DNA from: Cloacibacillus sp.
GTDB lineage: Bacteria > Synergistota > Synergistia > Synergistales > Synergistaceae
Direction: 5' to 3'
Assembly: GCF_020860125.1 (NCBI RefSeq)
Contig: NZ_JAJBUX010000068.1
Span: forward strand, 1-59,506
DNA: 59,506 nt
Of this stretch, positions 17,445 to 25,466 are shown piece by piece. The notes under the pieces are model-generated. The model was not told where the DNA came from and did not search any database. It saw nothing but the letters and a program-made list of their open reading frames with translations. Position numbers and translations under genes: made by a program. Position 1 is the stretch's first letter; each line of letters begins with the position of its first letter.

Positions 17445-18116
17445 TTACATCCGCGCGAGAAGCTGTAACTCATCGATATTGCGGATAAAATATCCCTGCG
17501 TCGTCTTTTCCAATATGCCGCGTTTGACGAAACCGGCAAGCACATAGAGCAAATGCCGGTATGTCACGCCGAGAAACTCCGAAACTTCCTGATGCCGCTC
17601 GCGGTAAACTCCGTTGTATGAGGTCAGTAAAATAAAGTTGGCGAGACGGTTTTCCAGCGGGTAAGACTGATTTTTAGAGTAGACATCGGTATTTACGATC
17701 GCCTTTTGGCCGAGAAAGAGGCAGAGGCGGCGGAGAAATTTCGTATCGCCGAGTATTGCGTCTTTGCACTCCAATACATGGATCCGGTAACAGAGGCAGG
17801 GGGTGATCGCGGCAATGCCGCTGCCGACGCTCTGCGCGCCGACCAATTCCATCTCTCCTATAAAGCAGGGGGCGTTTAAAAAATTGATCAGCGAAATCCG
17901 CCCGTTTTCATGCGGGATAAAGAGCTTCGCCCTGCCGCCCGCCAGATAGTATAGATAAGAGACCTGCCGGCCCTCCTCTAAAATATTTTCACCGCCCTCA
18001 AATTTCACAACAGAGGTATAGGGGCGTATGTCAAAGCTGAAAAAATCCGACAGAGGAAAGTTTTGATGGCATTCGTCGTTCAGGGAATCTTGTTCGATAA
18101 TCTTCAAATTTAACAT
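17445..18116 (-). CDS. yeiL: Crp/Fnr-family regulator, YeiL-like
   Basis: A 223-residue regulator with an N-terminal cyclic-nucleotide-like beta barrel (about residues 25-130, including LEEGRQVSYLYYLAGGRAKLF and FLNAPCFIGEMELV) and a C-terminal winged helix (EVSEFLGVTYRHLLYVLAGF). The pattern closely follows Escherichia coli YeiL, including NQSYPLENRLANFILL. Several cysteines (for example in APCFIG and PCLCYR) could ligate a cluster, but the canonical Fnr set is not obvious. It is divergent from the methyltransferase gene, and a perfect palindrome lies in the shared 88-base gap, suggesting autoregulation. Confidence 0.85.
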   Translation of the reverse strand: MLNLKIIEQDSLNDECHQNFPLSDFFSFDIRPYTSVVKFEGGENILEEGRQVSYLYYLAGGRAKLFIPHENGRISLINFLNAPCFIGEMELVGAQSVGSGIAAITPCLCYRIHVLECKDAILGDTKFLRRLCLFLGQKAIVNTDVYSKNQSYPLENRLANFILLTSYNGVYRERHQEVSEFLGVTYRHLLYVLAGFVKRGILEKTTQGYFIRNIDELQLLARM

Positions 18117-18132
18117 CTCTTTGATAAATTGA

Positions 18133-18148
18133 TATGAGATTTCTCATA
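18133..18148. promoter_or_regulatory. Palindromic operator candidate (TATGAGA-TT-TCTCATA)
   Basis: A perfect 7-bp inverted repeat with a 2-base centre lies 17 bases upstream of the YeiL-like start and about 57 bases before the methyltransferase start. Size and symmetry fit a Crp/Fnr-family site, though the half-site differs from the classical TTGAT of Fnr. It is the best candidate for the divergent regulator's own operator. Confidence 0.5.
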
Positions 18149-18204
18149 CCAGTCTATCATAAATCATTGATACAATACAGCAAATATGAGAGGAGACGTT
18201 TATT

Positions 18205-18849
18205 TTGGAACAAAAAGATTATTGGGACAGCGTTTCCGGGCAGAAAGAATTTACCACGCCGTTTCAGGCCGACGAGTTTAAAAAATATGTCCGGGAGGAG
18301 GCGCCGGTTTTAGATCTCGGCTGCGGTTACGGACGCACGCTGGACGAATTATATCAGGCGGGGTACCGTAATTTGATCGGCATCGATTTTTCCAAGGGGA
18401 TGATAGCAAGAGGCCGCGCGTTATATCCCTATCTTGATCTGAGGGTTAAGGAGACCGATTTTATCCCGCTGCCCGATCAAAGCGCGGAGGCGGTGATTCT
18501 TTTCGCGGTGCTGACCTGCATAAAGGAAAACGACAAACAGCGGGAACTTATAGCGGAGATCGGCCGCGTGCTCAAACCGGGCGGCGTCCTGTATGTAAAC
18601 GATTTTCTCTTAAATTCGGACGACAGAAACACAGACCGTTATCAACGATTTCAGGATAAGTACGGCGTATATGGCGTCTTTGAACTGCCGGAAGGCGCCG
18701 TCTGCCGGCATCACGACGAGGCGTGGATCCATCAGCTGCTCTCTGATTTTTCCACTCTAAAATATCAGCGGTTGATATTTACGACGATGAATGGCCATGA
18801 ATCCAAGGGATTTTATTATATTGGCCGCAAATCATGTCAGCGGCCTTAG
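18205..18849 (+). CDS. Class I SAM-dependent methyltransferase
   Basis: A 214-residue methyltransferase with motif I VLDLGCGYGRTLDEL (about residues 35-49), the acidic end of beta-2 in IGIDFSKGMI, a motif II-like AEAVILFAVLTCI and the post-III segment LKPGGVLYVNDF. The substrate cannot be predicted. It starts at TTG 18205 with a GAGGAGA ribosome site. It is divergent from the YeiL-like gene and may be under its control. The macrodomain gene follows after 45 bases, so it could be co-transcribed with the ADP-ribosylation pair, although no functional link is known. Confidence 0.9.
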   Translation: MEQKDYWDSVSGQKEFTTPFQADEFKKYVREEAPVLDLGCGYGRTLDELYQAGYRNLIGIDFSKGMIARGRALYPYLDLRVKETDFIPLPDQSAEAVILFAVLTCIKENDKQRELIAEIGRVLKPGGVLYVNDFLLNSDDRNTDRYQRFQDKYGVYGVFELPEGAVCRHHDEAWIHQLLSDFSTLKYQRLIFTTMNGHESKGFYYIGRKSCQRP

Positions 18850-18894
18850 ACAGGCGCCGGATCATAGAGACTGAAAAGTAAAGAGGGTGAAGAT

Positions 18895-19668
18895 ATGACA
18901 CAGGAAGAACGGCTCGACTATCTCATCGAAACACTGGCGGCGGAACAGCCGCGGTACGCCGATTTGAAACTCCCCGCTGACAGGGGGGAGAAACGGGCGC
19001 TGCTGCGGGCGCTCTTCAACCTGCGCCCGCCTCTGCCCGCCGCCGACAGGCTGCTCGCGGTGCAGGACGAGTATCTCGCGGAGGAGCTGCGGGCCAGGGG
19101 GACAACTTTGGCGGCGGAGCTCGCGCCGCTGTCGGGGGATATCTGTCTCTGGCAGGGCGACATCACGACGCTTGCGGCGGATGCCGTCGTCAATGCCGCC
19201 AACAGCGCGATGCTTGGCTGCTTTGTCCCCTGCCACCGCTGTATAGACAACGCGATACACACCTACGCGGGCATCCAGCTGCGGCTCGCCTGCCATGAGC
19301 TTATGGAGCGGCAGGGTTACGAAGAGCCGACTGGCGGCGCGAAGATAACCCCGGCCTTCAACCTCCCGAGCCGCTATGTGATCCACACGGTCGGCCCGAT
19401 AGTTTACGCCTCGCTGACGCGGCGGGAGCGCGACGAGCTGGCCTCCTGCTACCGCTCCTGCCTGAAGCTCGCGAGGGAAAATGGCTTGAAGAGTATCGCC
19501 TTCTGCTGTATCTCTACGGGGGAGTTCCGCTTTCCCAACGCGGCGGCGGCGGAGATCGCGGTGGATACGGTGCGGGAGTTCCTCAAAGAAGAGGGCGTTG
19601 GGATGAGGGTGATATTTAATGTATTCAAGGATATCGACCGTGAGATATACGCGGGACTGCTGCACTGA
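18895..19668 (+). CDS. Zinc-containing macrodomain protein, putative protein ADP-ribose hydrolase
   Basis: A 257-residue protein with an N-terminal helical extension and a macrodomain from about residue 80. Core motifs are GDITTLAADAVVNAANSAMLG, binding the ADP-ribose, and HTVGPIV. A Cys/His cluster (Cys109, Cys113, His114, Cys116 in GCFVPCHRC) marks the zinc-binding macrodomain subgroup found beside SirTM sirtuins. In studied Gram-positive systems such enzymes remove the mono-ADP-ribose that SirTM adds to a lipoylated carrier protein. Its stop overlaps the SirTM reading frame by 50 bases, which implies tight co-expression. Confidence 0.92.
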   Translation: MTQEERLDYLIETLAAEQPRYADLKLPADRGEKRALLRALFNLRPPLPAADRLLAVQDEYLAEELRARGTTLAAELAPLSGDICLWQGDITTLAADAVVNAANSAMLGCFVPCHRCIDNAIHTYAGIQLRLACHELMERQGYEEPTGGAKITPAFNLPSRYVIHTVGPIVYASLTRRERDELASCYRSCLKLARENGLKSIAFCCISTGEFRFPNAAAAEIAVDTVREFLKEEGVGMRVIFNVFKDIDREIYAGLLH

Positions 19669-20512
19669 GCCCGTGGAGAGGCTGAAAGAGGCGCTGGCGG
19701 ACGCGGAGGCCGTTCTTGTGGGGGCGGGCGCGGGCTTTTCCGCCTCCGCGGGGCTTGTCTATACGGGGCCGCGCTTCGAGGAAAATTTCGCCGATTTTAT
19801 CGCGGTTTATGGCTTTGCCGACATGTATTCGGCGGGCTTCCACCGCTACTCCTCGCTTGAGGAGCATTGGGCCTATTGGAGCCGCCATATCTATCTCAAC
19901 CGCTACGCCCAGCCTGTGGGGAGACCCTACCTGGAGCTGTTGGAGCTCCTGCGCGGCAGGGATTATTTCGTCCTGACGACGAATGTCGACCACCAGTTCC
20001 CGCGGGCCGGTTTTGAGGAGGAACGTCTCTTCCGCACGCAGGGCGATTACGGCCTCTGGCAGTGCTCCGTACCCTGCCATGAAGAGACCTACGGCAACGA
20101 GGCGGCGGTGCGGCGTATGGTCGCCGAACAGCGCGATATGCGCGTACCGGCGGAACTGGTTCCCTATTGTCCGCTCTGCGGCGCGCCGATGAGCATGAAC
20201 CTCCGTGTTGACGGCAGCTTCGTTGAGGACGCGGACTGGCACGCGGCGAAGGAGCGTTATCTGGCCTTTTTGCGGCGCACGGAGGGTTCGCGCCTGCTTC
20301 TCCTTGAGCTCGGCGTGGGCGGCAACACCCCCGGGATCATAAAGTATCCCTTCTGGCGGATGACGGCGGCCAATCCCCACGCGCTCTATATCTGCGTGAA
20401 TAACGGCGAGGCCTTCGCCCCGAAGGAGCTCGGCGAGCGCGCCCTCTGTATCGGTGGCGACATCGCCCCGCTGTTTGCCGCGGCCGTGGGCCGCGCCGCC
20501 GGCGAGGCTTAA
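19619..20512 (+). CDS. SirTM-type sirtuin (class M protein ADP-ribosyltransferase)
   Basis: A 297-residue macrodomain-linked sirtuin. It has GAGAGFSASAGLVYTGPRF (the NAD-binding GAGxSxxxG segment), FADMYSAGF, TTNVDHQFPRAGF in place of the usual TQNID, GDYGLWQCSVPCH, and a CPLCG pair toward the zinc site. Class M sirtuins favour protein mono-ADP-ribosylation over deacylation. Two starts are possible: ATG 19619, inside the macrodomain gene with GAGGGTG upstream, or GTG 19673, five bases after that gene's stop. I keep the ATG but the first 18 residues may be untranslated. The usual partners GcvH-L and LplA2 are absent from this window. A terminator follows at 20530. Confidence 0.9.
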   Translation: MYSRISTVRYTRDCCTEPVERLKEALADAEAVLVGAGAGFSASAGLVYTGPRFEENFADFIAVYGFADMYSAGFHRYSSLEEHWAYWSRHIYLNRYAQPVGRPYLELLELLRGRDYFVLTTNVDHQFPRAGFEEERLFRTQGDYGLWQCSVPCHEETYGNEAAVRRMVAEQRDMRVPAELVPYCPLCGAPMSMNLRVDGSFVEDADWHAAKERYLAFLRRTEGSRLLLLELGVGGNTPGIIKYPFWRMTAANPHALYICVNNGEAFAPKELGERALCIGGDIAPLFAAAVGRAAGEA

Positions 20513-20529
20513 CGGGCCCTGAAATGAGA

Positions 20530-20565
20530 AAAGAGACTTCTCCGCTCATTCGCAGAAGTCTCTTT
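20530..20565. terminator. Bidirectional terminator
   Basis: Perfect 12-bp inverted repeat (20530-20541 with 20554-20565), A-rich on the left and T-rich on the right. It lies between the SirTM gene and the convergent M20 peptidase gene and could serve both. Confidence 0.8.
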
Positions 20566-20597
20566 ATCTCTCTGTTCCGCGTGTCAGGCCGCCGGAA

Positions 20598-21776
20598 TCA
20601 GTTGTTGGTCAACAACGCGAGCGCCCCCCGGATCTGAAGCTTGACGCCGGTCCTTATGCAGCGTTCATCCGCCTCAAACCTCGCGCTGTGCAGGGGAAAG
20701 TTTGTCTCTCTATCCGAAAAGCCGCAGCCCAGCTCGTAAAAGCAGGAGGGGCGTGCCGCGGCGAAGTATGCGAAATCTTCCGTACCCATGGTCGGCTCCG
20801 TTTTAATAATGACATTTTCCGCGCCGATCGCCGCGCGCGCCGCCGCGGCCACGGTCTCCGTCACCGTATCGTCGTTTATCAGCGCGCCGTAGCTGGGGCG
20901 CAGGATCAGCTCCGCCCGGCCGCCGAAGAGGTCTGCGACGCCATCCGCGGTCTCTTTCAGACGGCGGCGCAGCAGGAGACGTGTCTCCTCGCTGAGCGAA
21001 CGCATGATGCCCGTCATCTCGACACGGCCGGCGATGATGTTGCCCTTTGTACCGCCCTCTATCTTTCCCACCGTCACCACCGCGGAGTCCAGCGGCGAAA
21101 TGCCGCGGCTGGCGATGTTCTGAATCGCCGTGATGAACTGCCCGGCCATCGCCACCGCGTCGCAGCCCTCCTCGGGGTGCGCGCCGTGGCAGCCGCGTCC
21201 GTGGAGGATGAGCGTGAATTCGTCGGAGGCGGCGTGCATCTTGCCGAATTTGAAGGCCGCCCTGCCGGCGGCGATGGCGGGGTTGACGTGAAGGCCGAGC
21301 ACATGGCTGACGTGGGGCACGTCGAGGCAGCCAGCCGCGATCATGCGCTCCGCCCCTCCCGTGCCCTCCTCGGCGGGCTGGAAGAATATCTTTACCATAC
21401 CCGTCAGCTCCGGCTCCATCTCTTTGAGCAGGATCGCCGCGCCGAGCGCGGCGGCGGTATGGATGTCATGCCCGCAGGCGTGCATCACGCCCCTCTTTTT
21501 GGAGGCGAAGGGCAGCCCCGTCTCCTCCGTGAGCGGCAGCGCGTCGGTGTCGGCGCGCAGCGCGACCGTCTTGCCACTACCGGCCGTGCCGACTGACGCC
21601 ACGGCCGCCGTACCGTCCAGCATCAGTTTATATTCGATGCCGTGCCGTCCGAGTATCTCCGCGAGGCGCGCGCAGATGGGCTGTTCCTCTCCCGAAAGGT
21701 CGGGATATTCGTGCAGTTCGCGCCGGAAGGCCGTCAGCATCGGCAGCATCCCGTCAATTCTTTTATCGATATCCAT
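20598..21776 (-). CDS. M20-family amidohydrolase (IAL/hippurate hydrolase-like)
   Basis: A 392-residue metal-dependent amidohydrolase that would cleave N-acyl amino acids or amino-acid amides. Metal-site motifs are ALRADTDALPL, MHACGHDIHTAA, QPAEEGTGGAERMI and GTEDFAYF; the lid domain carries GCHGAHPEEGCDAV. The start is the ATG at 21776, preceded by AAAGGAGG; the frame is open far upstream but overlaps the transporter gene. It sits 14 bases after a YfcC-family carrier on the same strand, so the pair likely imports and hydrolyses a peptide-like compound. Confidence 0.92.
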   Translation of the reverse strand: MDIDKRIDGMLPMLTAFRRELHEYPDLSGEEQPICARLAEILGRHGIEYKLMLDGTAAVASVGTAGSGKTVALRADTDALPLTEETGLPFASKKRGVMHACGHDIHTAAALGAAILLKEMEPELTGMVKIFFQPAEEGTGGAERMIAAGCLDVPHVSHVLGLHVNPAIAAGRAAFKFGKMHAASDEFTLILHGRGCHGAHPEEGCDAVAMAGQFITAIQNIASRGISPLDSAVVTVGKIEGGTKGNIIAGRVEMTGIMRSLSEETRLLLRRRLKETADGVADLFGGRAELILRPSYGALINDDTVTETVAAAARAAIGAENVIIKTEPTMGTEDFAYFAAARPSCFYELGCGFSDRETNFPLHSARFEADERCIRTGVKLQIRGALALLTNN

Positions 21777-21790
21777 AAGCCAAACCTCCT

Positions 21791-23200
21791 TTAAAATTTC
21801 ATTATCACCGCGGCGGCGACGAAGAGCATCATCACGAGCCACATGATACCGAAGAGTTTGAGGAAAAACTTCCACCACTTCGCGAGCGAGATGCCCGCGA
21901 TACCGCACCCGGTGGCGATGCCGCAGGTCGGCCAGAGCAGGTTTGAGAAGCCGTCTCCGAGCTGGAAGGCGAGCACCGTCACCTCGCGCGAGAGACCGGC
22001 GACGTCGCCGAGCGGCGCCATTATCGGGATGATCGTCGCCGCCTGGCCGCTGCCGGAGGGGATGGCGAAGTTGATGAAGGTCTGGATGAAGAGCATGCCC
22101 TCCGCCGCGATGATCGGCGGCGTCCCCTCGATCATATTCGCCATGAAATTGATTATCGTGTCTATTATTTGCCCCTCGCGCATGACGACGAGAATCGCGC
22201 GCGCCACGCCGACGATCAGCGCGCCGAAGACGATGGCGCGGGCCCCCGCGAGCAGCTCCTCCGCTATCTTGTCGGCGCTCCAGCCGAAGATGACGGCGAC
22301 CGCGATCCCCATCAGGAGGAAGACCGCCGTCAGCTGAGTGTTGCCCCAGCCCCTGTAGAGGCAGCCGTAAAAGATGAGGGCGAGGCTGGCGAAGATCACC
22401 GCGAGCGAGGCGGACTCTCGTCCTCCCATCGTCAATTTTTTGAGCTCGCCGCTGTCGTAGGAGAAGAGCGCCTCGCCGCGCGGGACGAGCGAAAGCGACG
22501 GGTCTCTCTTTATCTGTCTGCCGTAGCGGAATATCCACCAGAGGGCGATCGCCGAAAAGACGACAAATATCGCGGCGCGCACGCCGAAGCCCGAATAGAG
22601 GGGGATACCGGCGATCGACTGCGCCACTACGATGGTATAGGGGTTTGTCAGCGCGGCGGCGAAACCCACTCCGATGCCGAGCATCACCACCGCGAAGCCG
22701 AACATCGCGTCATATCCCATAGCCACTCCCACGCCGACCATGATCGGTATCATGCCGTTAAAATCGTTCCACATGCCGAAGAGGCTGGCTCCGAGCGCGA
22801 AAAAGAGATAAAAGATGACGACGACGATATTTTCGCGTCCTTCGAGACGCCGCAGCAGCGTTCCCAGCATCTTTTCAAAAGAGCCCGTCTTTATGACGAC
22901 GGCGAAAGCGGCGTTGACGATGAAGATGAGCGCCACAAGGTCCGCCACCTCGATTATCCCGCGCTGGAAGGAGCTGAAAAAGCCGATGACGCCGACGGGG
23001 CTCGAATCGGTGAGATAGCGGAAAGAGCCTGGGACGACGATCTTTCTCATCGTGCCGTTCACGTCGACGGACTGGTACTGGAACTCCCCCGCCGGAATGA
23101 TCCAGGTCAGCAGGCAGGCCGCCGCGACGATATAAAAGAGCAGTACGTAGGTGTGCGGCATCTTGAATTTTGCGGTCGATGGTCTCATATCTTGGTTCAT
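21791..23200 (-). CDS. YfcC-family carrier (putative C4-dicarboxylate/amino-acid/peptide transporter)
   Basis: A 469-residue protein with about 12 to 14 hydrophobic segments. The opening KMPHTYVLLFYIVAAACLLTWIIPAGEF and the duplicated re-entrant signatures NPYTIVVAQSIAGIPLYSG and FINFAIPSGSGQAATIIPI are typical of YfcC/ArsB-superfamily carriers. It starts at ATG 23200 with AGGAG. In Synergistota and Clostridia such genes often lie next to M20 hydrolases, as here, which points to amino-acid conjugates or short peptides as substrate. Exact specificity is unknown. A second member lies at 44121-45536. Confidence 0.88.
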   Translation of the reverse strand: MNQDMRPSTAKFKMPHTYVLLFYIVAAACLLTWIIPAGEFQYQSVDVNGTMRKIVVPGSFRYLTDSSPVGVIGFFSSFQRGIIEVADLVALIFIVNAAFAVVIKTGSFEKMLGTLLRRLEGRENIVVVIFYLFFALGASLFGMWNDFNGMIPIMVGVGVAMGYDAMFGFAVVMLGIGVGFAAALTNPYTIVVAQSIAGIPLYSGFGVRAAIFVVFSAIALWWIFRYGRQIKRDPSLSLVPRGEALFSYDSGELKKLTMGGRESASLAVIFASLALIFYGCLYRGWGNTQLTAVFLLMGIAVAVIFGWSADKIAEELLAGARAIVFGALIVGVARAILVVMREGQIIDTIINFMANMIEGTPPIIAAEGMLFIQTFINFAIPSGSGQAATIIPIMAPLGDVAGLSREVTVLAFQLGDGFSNLLWPTCGIATGCGIAGISLAKWWKFFLKLFGIMWLVMMLFVAAAVIMKF

Positions 23201-23265
23201 AACTCCTTTTTGCGCCTCCCTGCCGGTCTATGCGCGGCGCAGCCTCCGGCCGGACAAATCTCTAA

Positions 23266-23316
23266 AAACAAAAAATCCAGCACAAACTAAACACCTTCCG
23301 GTGTTAATTTGGCTGG
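23266..23316 (-). terminator. Rho-independent terminator downstream of DUF3870 gene
   Basis: On the minus strand an imperfect stem of about 17 bp (23277-23316, core AACACC-GGAA-GGTGTT) is followed by ATTTTTTGTTTTT. It separates the DUF3870 gene from the YfcC gene, so the latter probably has its own promoter or relies on readthrough. Confidence 0.75.
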
Positions 23317-23431
23317 ATCTCGCAGATTATATCCCCGTGCTGAGCGCGCAGGTCAACTGGCAAGGCAGTCTTATTCGGTTTTATCTGCGGGAAGCCGCTT
23401 TACGCGAGCCTCCCGTGTGCATGATTATATA

Positions 23432-23800
23432 TTATTTCCCATCCTCGTCAACCGCCACTTTTATCTCATCCCGCCCCGTGGGCCTATGGGTGCTGAGCCA
23501 GCTGCGGTATTTCTTCACCGCCTCCATGTAAGCCATCTGAATGGCCTTCTGCGAAGAGGCGAGATAGGAGCCGCGTATGAGCTCCAGAAGCTCCCTGTCG
23601 ACCTCCGCGAGAGAGCGTCCGATAAATAGCTCCTTGATAAAATTGCTGGTCGCCGGCAGCATAACCGTCACATCGAGGTCGACGATCTTTCCGCTGGCCG
23701 CCTCGACGATAAATACGATGAAGAAGTGTGAAAAGCGCGCGGTGATAGGATTCTTCTGCTGTGTCCGCGCGTTTCCTATTATGCAGAGCTTTTCGATCAA
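23432..23800 (-). CDS. DUF3870 domain protein
   Basis: A 122-residue protein of unknown function. It shows the DUF3870 pattern: an N-terminal beta strand (LCIIGNARTQ), NPITARFSHFFIVFIVEAASGKIVD, a FI(K)ELFIG turn and a C-terminal helix (AIQMAYMEAVKKYRSW). It has no signal peptide or membrane helix. It starts at TTG 23800 with GGGGAGG upstream. It lies ahead of the YfcC/M20 genes on the same strand. A second DUF3870 gene precedes another transporter at 25467-25793, so the family may help transport or sensing of the module's substrate. The role is inference; the family assignment is by pattern. Confidence 0.75.
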   Translation of the reverse strand: MIEKLCIIGNARTQQKNPITARFSHFFIVFIVEAASGKIVDLDVTVMLPATSNFIKELFIGRSLAEVDRELLELIRGSYLASSQKAIQMAYMEAVKKYRSWLSTHRPTGRDEIKVAVDEDGK

Positions 23801-23905
23801 AACAAACCTCCCCTTTCATGCGCGGCGGTCTCATATTCGGTGCATAAGCGGTCTTATTATATATTGAGAACTGGGAAATGAGAGCCCGTAAAATCCCCCG
23901 CGCTG

Positions 23906-23934
23906 TGTGTTTAGGAGCGGTCTCGGTCTATAAT
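23906..23934 (+). promoter_or_regulatory. Probable promoter of the Sel1-repeat gene
   Basis: A perfect TATAAT at 23929-23934 has a weak -35-like TGTGTT about 17 bases upstream. Transcription would begin near 23941, inside the apparent N-terminal extension of the downstream frame, which argues for a start codon after that point. Confidence 0.45.
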
Positions 23935-23976
23935 TGGTTAGAGGGTTTAGATATCCTTGCTTTGGGAGGGTTTGAG

Positions 23977-24975
23977 CTGAGGAGAAAAATTTACCGCTTT
24001 ATTGCTTTTGCCGCATTGTCCGCCGCTGTTTTTCTCTGCGCACCGGCCGCTTGGGCCGCCGCCGCGCCTGGGGAACGGAGAATTTCCGCGGACGCCGGTT
24101 TTAGAGCGCCGGAAGAGTCGCCCGAATACGGGTGGGCTAAGGAGCTTTTGCAGATGGCAGTCATGCACGGGCGGGACGACCGGGAGAAGATAAAGGAGGC
24201 GCTGTTTTGGCTGGAGAGGGGAACGGCGAAAAATTGTCCCCACGCGATGGCGCTGTTGGGCAGCTACTATCTTGACGGCGGTTTTACCGAAAGGTCGCGG
24301 CGCGAAGCGGAGCGTGACCCTGAAAAGGGGCTGGCGCTTCTCAGAAGGGCCGCCGCGATGGATGCGCCCGCGGCTCATATCGTGCTTGGCCGAATATATT
24401 TCAACGGCGGCTGCGGTGTGGCGCGTGACGCGGAGGCGGGACTCGCCCATTTTGACCGGGCTATTGCCGCCGGCAGCCGCAGGGCGGCCTGCATCATCGC
24501 GCAGTCCTACGAGAGGGGCTATTGGCTTGGTCAGGATTATCGCCGCGCGCGGGAATATTATGAAAAGGCGCGCTCTCTCGGCGAGGAGGGGCTCGACGAC
24601 AGGATCTATAACCTTGAACATCTTCCCGACTACTTCTGGGGAAGCCATCTCTCCGTGAAGGCCTGTACCAAAGAAGAGGTCCGTCCCGACGTCCGGTACG
24701 TCGGCAGGAGCCTGAGGCTCAGCGGTCTTGTCGCCTCGGTGAGGAGAGATCCCGGCGGCGTGGCCGTCATTCTCAACCTGTACGAAAATCCCGCGGTCCG
24801 CGAGGCGGAATGCCGATTCGCCCCGCAGGAGGCGGCGCGGCTTGCCGGCTGCGAAGAGGGCGATTCCCTGGCGGTACAGGGTAAAGTCACCGGCTTCACC
24901 GACGGCGCTGATAACGCCGCCGGTGCGAGAGTCCTGATGGAGGATTGCTGGCCGGTGAGGGACTATTATCGATAG
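23977..24975 (+). CDS. Exported Sel1-repeat protein
   Basis: A protein of about 332 residues with a signal peptide (RRKIYRFIAFAALSAAVF, cleavage near AWA-AAA). Three to four Sel1-like TPR repeats follow: ALFWLERGTAKNCPHAMALLG, GLALLRRAAAMDAPAAHIVLG, GLAHFDRAIAAGSRRAACIIA and AREYYEKARSLG. A C-terminal region of about 110 residues is unassigned. I chose the rare CTG at 23977 because GGGAGGG lies six bases upstream and a promoter-like TATAAT lies at 23929; an in-frame ATG at 23878 is upstream of that promoter and would bury the signal peptide. Sel1 proteins are usually protein-interaction scaffolds. The partner is unknown. Confidence 0.75.
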   Translation: MRRKIYRFIAFAALSAAVFLCAPAAWAAAAPGERRISADAGFRAPEESPEYGWAKELLQMAVMHGRDDREKIKEALFWLERGTAKNCPHAMALLGSYYLDGGFTERSRREAERDPEKGLALLRRAAAMDAPAAHIVLGRIYFNGGCGVARDAEAGLAHFDRAIAAGSRRAACIIAQSYERGYWLGQDYRRAREYYEKARSLGEEGLDDRIYNLEHLPDYFWGSHLSVKACTKEEVRPDVRYVGRSLRLSGLVASVRRDPGGVAVILNLYENPAVREAECRFAPQEAARLAGCEEGDSLAVQGKVTGFTDGADNAAGARVLMEDCWPVRDYYR

Positions 24976-24987
24976 CGTGGACCGTGT

Positions 24988-25043
24988 GCGGGAAGAACGG
25001 CTTGATATATACGGCGGTGTGCCGCTCTTCCCGCGCTCTTTTA
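24988..25043 (+). terminator. Terminator after Sel1-repeat gene
   Basis: A 9-bp stem extended by 3 bp past a mismatch (24988-25000 with 25022-25034) is followed by GCTCTTTTATT. This fits an intrinsic terminator for the upstream gene. Confidence 0.7.
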
Positions 25044-25238
25044 TTCTTTGTAATTACCTGTATAGCGGCTGACGTACGGAATTAGATCCTTGCTGCGGAC
25101 GCTCTTATTCTTTTCAGTCCATTGCGTGTAATATTTTTTACAGTCCAGTGTTATCATATCGTTGGTTCGCTCCTCCAACAGGTACGCGAAATCATCTCTA
25201 AGCCTAATTGCCCCAAATTCCCAATATACGAGCCGTAC
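25041..25238 (-). pseudogene. Decayed C-terminal gene fragment
   Basis: The 490-base gap between the Sel1 gene and the next DUF3870 gene has no intact gene, but a minus-strand frame is open for 65 codons to a TAA at 25041. It has a protein-like composition (for example RTNDMITLDCKKYYTQW and SKDLIPYVSRYTGNYKE). It runs into a stop just upstream (25239-25241), and another frame beyond it (LNKDKSTFEIKYGSYIGNLG) also looks coding, as if a frameshift joined them. There is no start codon with a ribosome site. I read it as the remnant of an unidentified gene. Confidence 0.3.
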
Positions 25239-25466
25239 TTAATCTCAAAGGTACTTTTATCTTTGTTCAAGGTTCTACAGCCATTTTTCTGTCTTCCGCA
25301 GATGGCACGGAATGTGCATTCTTATAATTACATCATTAAAGGTTAATTGAAAAATACCCTTATTTTAGGTAAGAATCACTTGTTGCGATTTAAAAAAGTA
25401 TTAGAATTTTTTCAATAGAGGCATATTTCACTATTTTCGTCTGTATAAAGAATGGAGGGAATAGAA

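Noticed and set aside
20598..22538. A 646-codon minus-strand frame extending the M20 hydrolase
   Set aside because: The extension overlaps the YfcC carrier gene and translates to low-complexity Arg-rich sequence; the ATG at 21776 has a proper ribosome site.
25122..25346. 74-codon plus-strand frame in the gap after the Sel1 gene
   Set aside because: No ribosome site, no recognisable features, and it overlaps a more protein-like minus-strand remnant.
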